Source: Acidovorax sp. NO-1
GTDB taxonomy: Bacteria > Pseudomonadota > Gammaproteobacteria > Burkholderiales > Burkholderiaceae_C
Direction: 5' to 3'
Length of the DNA: 64,000 bases
NCBI RefSeq assembly: GCF_000238595.1
Contig: NZ_AGTS01000071.1
Span: 1-64,000, forward strand
Below are positions 57,492-64,000 of this stretch, piece after piece. A model generated the notes under the pieces. The model ran no database searches. It was not told where the DNA came from and saw only the letters and a program-made list of their open reading frames with translations. The position numbers and the translations under genes are program-made. Position 1 is the first letter of the stretch, and every line of letters begins with the position of its first letter.

Positions 57492-58670
57492 ATGGAAGAC
57501 ATCGTCATCGTTTCAGCCACCCGCACCGCGGTGGGCAAATTTGGCGGCGCACTGGCCAAGACCCCCGCGACCGAGCTGGGTGCCATCGTGATCCGCGAAG
57601 CCATCGCACGTGCCGGGCTGCAGGCTGACCAGATCGGCGAAGTGATCATGGGCCAGGTGCTGACAGCCGGTGTGGGCCAGAACGCGGCGCGCCAGGCGGC
57701 CATGAAAGCCGGTGTGGCCAAGGAAACTCCGGCCCTCACCATCAATGCCGTGTGCGGCTCGGGCCTGAAGGCTGTGATGCTCGCGGCACAGGCCGTGGCC
57801 TGGGGCGACAGCGACATCGTGGTGGCCGGCGGCCAGGAAAGCATGAGCCTGGCACCCCACGTGCTGCCGGGCTCGCGCGACGGCCAGCGCATGGGCGACT
57901 GGAAGCTGGTGGACACCATGATCGTGGATGGCCTGTGGGACGTGTACAACCAGTACCACATGGGCATTACCGCTGAAAACGTGGCCAAGCAGTACGGCAT
58001 CACCCGCGACATGCAGGACGCACTGGCGCTGGCCAGCCAGCAAAAGGCTGCCGCTGCACAGGATGCCGGCAGGTTCGTGGATGAAATCGTGGGCGTGAGC
58101 CTGGCCCAGAAGAAGGGCGACCCCATCCTCTTCAATACCGACGAATACCTCAACCGCAAGACCAACGCCGAAGCCCTGGCGGGCCTGCGCCCGGCGTTTG
58201 ACAAGGCTGGCAGCGTGACGGCCGGCAACGCCTCGGGGCTGAACGACGGTGCTGCGGCCGTGGTGGTCATGACCGCAAAAAAAGCGGCGGCCCTGGGCCT
58301 CAAGCCCCTGGCCCGTATCGCCGCTTTTGGCACCAGCGGCCTGGACCCTGCCACCATGGGCATGGGCCCCGTGCCTGCCTCGCGCAAGGCCTTGCAGCGT
58401 GCTGGCTGGAACGCCGCCGATGTGGACCTTTTCGAGCTGAACGAAGCCTTCGCGGCCCAGGCCTGCGCCGTGAACAAGGAGTTGGCGATTGACCCCGCCA
58501 AGGTCAACGTGAATGGTGGCGCCATTGCCATTGGCCATCCCATCGGCGCATCCGGTTGCCGCATTCTCGTCACGCTGCTGCACGAAATGCAGCGCCGCGA
58601 TGCCAAGAAGGGCCTGGCCGCGCTGTGTATCGGTGGCGGCATGGGCGTCTCGCTGGCGGTGGAACGCTGA
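57492..58670 (+). CDS. phaA: Acetyl-CoA acetyltransferase PhaA
   Basis: A 392-residue biosynthetic thiolase that condenses two acetyl-CoA to acetoacetyl-CoA, the first step of PHB synthesis. The nucleophilic Cys88 is in NAVCGSGLKAV, the GHP motif lies in NGGAIAIGHPIGASGCRI and the second Cys in ALCIGGGMGVSLAV. AAAGGACTT precedes the ATG. The phaCA order without phaB is completed by phaB at 61317. Confidence 0.95.
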   Translation: MEDIVIVSATRTAVGKFGGALAKTPATELGAIVIREAIARAGLQADQIGEVIMGQVLTAGVGQNAARQAAMKAGVAKETPALTINAVCGSGLKAVMLAAQAVAWGDSDIVVAGGQESMSLAPHVLPGSRDGQRMGDWKLVDTMIVDGLWDVYNQYHMGITAENVAKQYGITRDMQDALALASQQKAAAAQDAGRFVDEIVGVSLAQKKGDPILFNTDEYLNRKTNAEALAGLRPAFDKAGSVTAGNASGLNDGAAAVVVMTAKKAAALGLKPLARIAAFGTSGLDPATMGMGPVPASRKALQRAGWNAADVDLFELNEAFAAQACAVNKELAIDPAKVNVNGGAIAIGHPIGASGCRILVTLLHEMQRRDAKKGLAALCIGGGMGVSLAVER

Positions 58671-58750
58671 GTCAAAGGCCCCCGTACGGGGTTTGCCTGG
58701 GTGACGCCTGTGCCGCGTTGGTGATCCAGCGGCACCGGTTGCACCGAAGA

Positions 58751-58775
58751 AGCTGCAGTGACATGCAGCTTTTTT
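58751..58775 (+). terminator. Intrinsic terminator after phaA
   Basis: AGCTGCA (58751-58757) pairs with TGCAGCT (58764-58770), followed by a run of T residues. It should end the phaCA transcript before the chemotaxis receptor gene. Confidence 0.85.
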
Positions 58776-58863
58776 ATTGCCCGCTGTCAGAAAAATAAAT
58801 AGGCAGTCAAAAAATTACCGTATGGTTTATGATTCAGCCATATTGGTAACAAATTGATTCTAA

Positions 58864-60303
58864 ATGTCTATTTTTTCTGCCCACCCAGCGGATTTCTCGG
58901 AACCGTCTGGTGGTCCGGACCCTGGCGCCTTGCTGGGTGACCGTGTCATCCTGGCTGCGATTGCACTGAGTTCGCTCGCAGCCATCGCGCTGGGCGTGCA
59001 GTTTGTGGAATCGATGCTGGCGCTGACCTCAGTGCTGGTGCTGGGGGCGATCGCTGCTGTGGCGTATGCGGTGGCTCGTGGCACGCTGGCGTCGCGTCTG
59101 GTGTTGTCGTTTGTGCAGGTCAGCCTGGTGGCCCTGCATATCCAGCTGGCCCGGGGGATGCTGGAGTTCCATTTCGGTGTGTTCGTGACGCTGGCGCTGT
59201 TGCTGGTGTACCTGGATTGGCGCCCCATCGTCTGGGCGGCAGGGTTGTTTGCTGTGCACCACGTGGTGTTTGATCGTCTTCAGGCGGCCGGGTTTGGCCT
59301 GTATTGCGTCACTTCCCCCAACCTGGCACAGGTCATGTTGCACGCACTGTATGTGGTGATCCAGACGGTGCTGGAGGTTGTCCTGGCCGTGAAGATGGGC
59401 CGCACGGTGCAGGAATCCACTGAGCTGCGACGCCTGACCTCTTCGCTGGCGCAGGGCGATCGCATCCGCCTGGATATGTCGCACTTGGTAGTCCGCACAC
59501 CCGGCGGGCGAGCCCTCAAAGAGGCCCTGGAGCGCATGCACCAGACGGTTGTCACCGTACAGCAGGCCGCAGCCGGTATGGCCGTGGCGTGCGAAGAAAT
59601 CGCAAGCGGAGCGCAAGACCTGTCTGTACGCACCGAACATGCAGCCGGCAGTTTGCAAGCCACCTCTGCCAGCATGGAACAGTTGACAGGCACCGTGGGC
59701 CAGACAGCCGCTGCGTCCGCTGAGGCCAATACCCTGGCGGTGTCGGCGGCAGGTGTAGCCCGGCGCGGTGGGGATGTGGTGGGCGAGGTGGTGCGTACCA
59801 TGCGCGATATCAACGAAGGCTCAGCCCGCATTGCCGACATCACGGGCGTGATTGATTCCATTGCGTTTCAGACCAACATCCTTGCCCTCAATGCGGCTGT
59901 GGAGGCTGCGCGTGCTGGCGAGCAGGGGCGCGGATTTGCGGTGGTGGCCACGGAAGTGCGCGGGCTGGCCCAGCGCTCAGCGCAAGCAGCGCGCGAGATC
60001 TCGGGCTTGATCAGCGCTTCAGTGCAAAAGGCGTCACAGGGAGGGCAATTGGCTGATGACGCCGGACGGACCATGGCCGAAATTGTGGGATCGGTCGAAC
60101 GTGTGAGCGCGAGGATGGGTGAAATTCACACCGCAGCCCGAGACCAGTCTTCGGGCATAGCGCAGGTCAACCAGTCCATCGGCCTGCTTGACCAGATGAC
60201 GCAGCAAAATGCCGCACTTGTTGAGGAGTCGGCTGCAGCTGCCGCAACACTCAAGGGTCAGGCTGACCGGCTGGCCGGGGCGGTGGCGGTCTTTGTGCTG
60301 TAG
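58864..60303 (+). CDS. Methyl-accepting chemotaxis protein with membrane-embedded sensor
   Basis: A 479-residue receptor. Residues about 26-185 hold about six transmembrane segments and no large periplasmic domain. Within them are H92, E101, H103, the D118-W-R motif, H132 and H133, arranged like a ligand or metal site inside the membrane. The cytoplasmic signalling domain ends the protein, with the conserved hairpin tip [20 protein letters not shown] then [14 protein letters not shown]. There is no obvious C-terminal CheR tether. It lies between phaA and the EAL gene. Confidence 0.9.
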   Translation: MSIFSAHPADFSEPSGGPDPGALLGDRVILAAIALSSLAAIALGVQFVESMLALTSVLVLGAIAAVAYAVARGTLASRLVLSFVQVSLVALHIQLARGMLEFHFGVFVTLALLLVYLDWRPIVWAAGLFAVHHVVFDRLQAAGFGLYCVTSPNLAQVMLHALYVVIQTVLEVVLAVKMGRTVQESTELRRLTSSLAQGDRIRLDMSHLVVRTPGGRALKEALERMHQTVVTVQQAAAGMAVACEEIASGAQDLSVRTEHAAGSLQATSASMEQLTGTVGQTAAASAEANTLAVSAAGVARRGGDVVGEVVRTMRDINEGSARIADITGVIDSIAFQTNILALNAAVEAARAGEQGRGFAVVATEVRGLAQRSAQAAREISGLISASVQKASQGGQLADDAGRTMAEIVGSVERVSARMGEIHTAARDQSSGIAQVNQSIGLLDQMTQQNAALVEESAAAAATLKGQADRLAGAVAVFVL

Positions 60304-60385
60304 TTGCAGGAGCCGCATCCGGGGATATGGTCTGCGTAGCAATGCGAGGCCGCTGCCTTGTAATGATGCGTTACCATGTTTCTCC

Positions 60386-61168
60386 ATGACAGCGACCATC
60401 TTTGCCCAACCCTTCGAACCCGTGGGCTGCCAATCTTGTCGTGACAAGACGCAGCTCCCGTTCGACTTCACGATGGCCTTTCAGCCCATCATGGACCTGG
60501 AACTGGATCGTCCATTTGCCTACGAGGCGCTGGTGCGGGGCGTCAATGGCGAATCCGCTGGCACCGTGCTGTCGTGGGTGGATGACGGCAATCGTTACCG
60601 GTTTGACCAGGCCTGCCGTGTGAAGGCCATTGAACTGGCTTCCCGTCTGGGGCTGGCCGCGATGCCGGGCTGCCGTCTGAGCATCAACTTCCTGCCGAAT
60701 GCCGTGTACCGCGCCGAGACCTGCATCCGGGCCACGATGGAGGCCGCCAAGGAGTTCCGGTTTCCGCACGACCGCATCATGTTCGAGGTGACTGAAGGCG
60801 AACAGGTCACCAATGGCCCCCATCTGAAATCCATCTTCAACGAGTACCGCCGCCAGGGGCTGATGACTGCCATTGACGATTTTGGCGCGGGCTACGCCGG
60901 CCTGAACATGCTGGTGCAGCTCCAGCCCCATGTGCTCAAGATCGACATGGAGCTCATCCGCAATATCGACCAGGACCCGGTGCGCCAGGCCATCGTGTGT
61001 GGCATTGCTCTGGTGTGCCAGCGACTGTCGATTGATATCGTCGCCGAGGGCATCGAGACAGCGGCCGAGTCTTCTTACCTGCGCTCGACGGGCATCCGCT
61101 ATCAGCAGGGTTATCTGTTTGCCAAGCCCGGATGGGAGACCCTGCCGTTGTCGCCCCAACACGGGTGA
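60386..61168 (+). CDS. EAL-domain protein (c-di-GMP phosphodiesterase)
   Basis: A 260-residue single-domain protein. The catalytic signature is intact: EAL at residues 47-49 (YEALVRG), the metal ligands in INFLPN and EVTEGE, DDFGAGY and the Lys of VLKIDMEL. It should hydrolyse cyclic di-GMP to pGpG. The N-terminus carries C15-x2-C18, possibly a redox or metal site. The start at 60386 (MTATIF) is used because the longer frame overlaps the receptor gene. It lies directly behind the chemotaxis receptor gene. Confidence 0.9.
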   Translation: MTATIFAQPFEPVGCQSCRDKTQLPFDFTMAFQPIMDLELDRPFAYEALVRGVNGESAGTVLSWVDDGNRYRFDQACRVKAIELASRLGLAAMPGCRLSINFLPNAVYRAETCIRATMEAAKEFRFPHDRIMFEVTEGEQVTNGPHLKSIFNEYRRQGLMTAIDDFGAGYAGLNMLVQLQPHVLKIDMELIRNIDQDPVRQAIVCGIALVCQRLSIDIVAEGIETAAESSYLRSTGIRYQQGYLFAKPGWETLPLSPQHG

Positions 61169-61316
61169 TGTGCACGCGTTTAGCGTCGCCGGGTGTCAGG
61201 CTCGTGACACAGCATGTTGCGTCAAAAAGCGCAGGGTTCAGTGTTTACCTTCACGGCAACGCGGCGTTTCTTCGTTAAAGTGGTAGCCGAGCAAGCCACT
61301 TACAAGGAGAAATCAC

Positions 61317-62054
61317 ATGAGCCAGAAAATTGCGTACGTCACCGGCGGGATGGGTGGCATTGGCACCGCCATTTGCCAACGCCTGCACAAGGAGGGCTTC
61401 AAGGTCATTGCCGGATGTGGCCCCACCCGTGACCATGCCAAGTGGCTGGCAGAACAAAAGGCGCTCGGCTACACCTTCTATGCGTCGGTGGGCAACGTGG
61501 GCGACTGGGACTCGACCGTGGAGGCGTTCAGCAAGACCAAGGCCGAACACGGCACGATTGACGTGCTGGTGAACAATGCCGGTATCACCCGTGACCGCAT
61601 GTTCCTCAAGATGTCCCGCGAAGACTGGGATGCTGTGATCGAAACCAACCTGAACAGCATGTTCAACGTCACCAAGCAGGTGGTGGCCGACATGGTGGAA
61701 AAAGGCTGGGGCCGCATTGTCAACATCAGCTCGGTGAACGGCGAAAAAGGTCAGGCGGGCCAGACCAACTACTCTGCTGCCAAGGCCGGCATGCACGGCT
61801 TTTCGATGGCTCTGGCTCAGGAGCTGGCCACCAAGGGTGTGACGGTCAACACCGTGAGCCCGGGCTACATCGGCACGGACATGGTCAAGGCCATCCGTCC
61901 CGACGTGCTGGAAAAAATCGTTGCCACCGTGCCGGTGAAACGCCTGGGTGAACCCAGTGAAATCGCCTCCATCATCGCCTGGCTGGCCTCGGAGGAGGGT
62001 GGTTACGCCACCGGGGCGGATTTCTCGGTCAACGGCGGCCTCCACATGGGCTGA
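61317..62054 (+). CDS. phaB: Acetoacetyl-CoA reductase PhaB
   Basis: A 245-residue short-chain dehydrogenase that reduces acetoacetyl-CoA to (R)-3-hydroxybutyryl-CoA with NADPH, feeding PhaC. The nucleotide site is TGGMGGIGTAI, NNAG follows, and the catalytic Ser and Tyr lie in NISSVNG and TNYSAAKAG. AAGGAGA precedes the ATG. It is 2.6 kb from phaA, separated by the receptor and EAL genes, and ends at a strong terminator. Confidence 0.95.
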   Translation: MSQKIAYVTGGMGGIGTAICQRLHKEGFKVIAGCGPTRDHAKWLAEQKALGYTFYASVGNVGDWDSTVEAFSKTKAEHGTIDVLVNNAGITRDRMFLKMSREDWDAVIETNLNSMFNVTKQVVADMVEKGWGRIVNISSVNGEKGQAGQTNYSAAKAGMHGFSMALAQELATKGVTVNTVSPGYIGTDMVKAIRPDVLEKIVATVPVKRLGEPSEIASIIAWLASEEGGYATGADFSVNGGLHMG

Positions 62055-62101
62055 TGGTCCGCGGATCGGGAAGCGGGTTTTGCAACCTCTTTCCCCGGAC
62101 G

Positions 62102-62132
62102 ACAAAAAACCCCGCGATGCGGGGTTTTTTGT
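62102..62132. terminator. Strong bidirectional terminator after phaB
   Basis: A 14-bp perfect stem (ACAAAAAACCCCGC, 62102-62115; GCGGGGTTTTTTGT, 62119-62132) with GAT loop. The A/T-rich ends give T tracts on both strands. Confidence 0.93.
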
Positions 62133-62182
62133 TGAGAGGATCCGTGATTTGGCGCAAGGGGCTGCTATGGGCAGCCACGCCT

Positions 62183-62257
62183 TCAGAAGCGGGCGGGAGC
62201 GCGCTTGCGGTCGCGTTCGTCTTCGGGCCAAGCGGACAAGATTGCGGTGGTATTCAT
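62183..62257 (-). CDS. Possible 24-residue small protein
   Basis: The open frame begins MNTTAILSAW and ends with a basic stretch (RDRKRAPARF). AGGAG lies 9 bp before the ATG, an unusually good ribosome site for a chance frame. It lies on the same strand as the ABC-F gene and downstream of an AT-rich block that could be its promoter. No family is recognised, and it may be a leader peptide or not expressed. Confidence 0.35.
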   Translation of the reverse strand: MNTTAILSAWPEDERDRKRAPARF

Positions 62258-62422
62258 GCTGGAAAACTCCTGTGATGTACCAACAACGCGGTCCATCAAT
62301 GGTCCGTTGACAGCGTTTCGCAAAAAAATGCAACCGTAAGTGCCCGGGGTATTCAGGGTGGCAATCGCTATGAATATTGCAGCTAAAAACCATTGCTGCA
62401 TAAGCGAAAGAGCCCAAAAAAT

Positions 62423-62449
62423 CATGTAATCAATTACATGCGATTACAT
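62423..62449. promoter_or_regulatory. AT-rich palindrome with a third half-site
   Basis: CATGTAAT (62423-62430) and ATTACATG (62433-62440) form an 8-bp inverted repeat, and ATTACAT recurs at 62443-62449, ten bases further on. The sites lie on one DNA face, as at regulator-binding sites. They sit just after the ABC-F stop and before the possible small gene. Confidence 0.4.
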
Positions 62450-62451
62450 TT

Positions 62452-64000
<1,549 letters not shown>

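Larger units (their letters stand above)
62055..62451. other. Intergenic stretch between phaB and the ABC-F gene
   Basis: About 397 bp. It holds the phaB terminator at 62102, a possible 24-codon minus-strand open frame at 62183, and an AT-rich palindromic block at 62423. No longer gene is supported. Confidence 0.55.

Overview
The window reads as chromosomal DNA of a high-GC betaproteobacterium of the family Comamonadaceae, most like Acidovorax. This rests on gene content (class I PHB genes, an smc-zipA-ligA block, LIV-type ABC transport beside acyl-CoA metabolism, a nag-type maleylpyruvate/fumarylpyruvate pair), dense operons with ATGA/TGATG overlaps, and two families of short dispersed intergenic repeats that I associate with this family. 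No rRNA, tRNA, CRISPR array, insertion sequence or prophage was seen. Coding density is high on both strands.

Layout. 1-3.7 kb (minus strand): parvulin isomerase, BolA, YciB, MsrB and SelO. 3.7-6.7 kb: an AraC-type regulator divergent from a lipoprotein carboxylesterase. 6.7-14.5 kb: a Crp/Fnr regulator divergent from an acyl-CoA synthetase gene broken by one in-frame TGA, followed by a complete LIV-type ABC transporter (binding protein, LivH, LivM, LivG, LivF). 14.8-18.1 kb: fadB-fadA beta-oxidation genes behind a palindrome-rich promoter, then a LysR regulator.

19.2-25.5 kb is the most unusual region. A minus-strand operon encodes a small secreted protein made of three exact-length 39-residue Asn/Gln/Ser-rich repeats, a second small secreted protein with two cysteines, a CsgG/HfaB-like outer-membrane lipoprotein with extra C-terminal domains, and a Sel1-repeat protein. 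A NarL-type response regulator and a short membrane histidine kinase are transcribed divergently from it. I read this as a candidate curli-like or holdfast-attachment-like extracellular fibre system with its own two-component switch.

25.7-32.4 kb holds an EF-hand protein, a DUF3309 peptide, PanE-like ketopantoate reductase, a 2-hydroxyacid dehydrogenase, a small XRE-type protein, an EthD protein, an ABC exporter and a CopD-like membrane protein. 32.5-38.6 kb is a cyclic-di-GMP block: two diguanylate cyclases around a large CHASE-PAS-GGDEF-EAL protein. 38.9-49.2 kb is a cell-division, DNA and envelope block: smc, zipA, ligA, a patatin phospholipase and a class A penicillin-binding protein. 49.6-51.7 kb holds an ECF sigma factor, its zinc-finger anti-sigma factor, a CnrX-like periplasmic metal sensor and a small periplasmic protein. 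51.8-55.6 kb has a NUDIX hydrolase, fumarylpyruvate hydrolase, MarR regulator, maleylpyruvate isomerase, a PgeF/YfiH-family protein and a small membrane protein. 55.7-62.1 kb carries phaC-phaA, a chemotaxis receptor, an EAL protein and phaB, so PHB synthesis is interleaved with signalling genes. The window ends inside an ABC-F ATPase.

A short hairpin repeat (core GCGCTT, six to seven bases, AAGCGC) occurs about ten times. Two copies lie in frame inside genes (selO and pgeF), so two unrelated proteins share the peptide LALDGKA. Another copy supplies the stop codon of the LysR gene.
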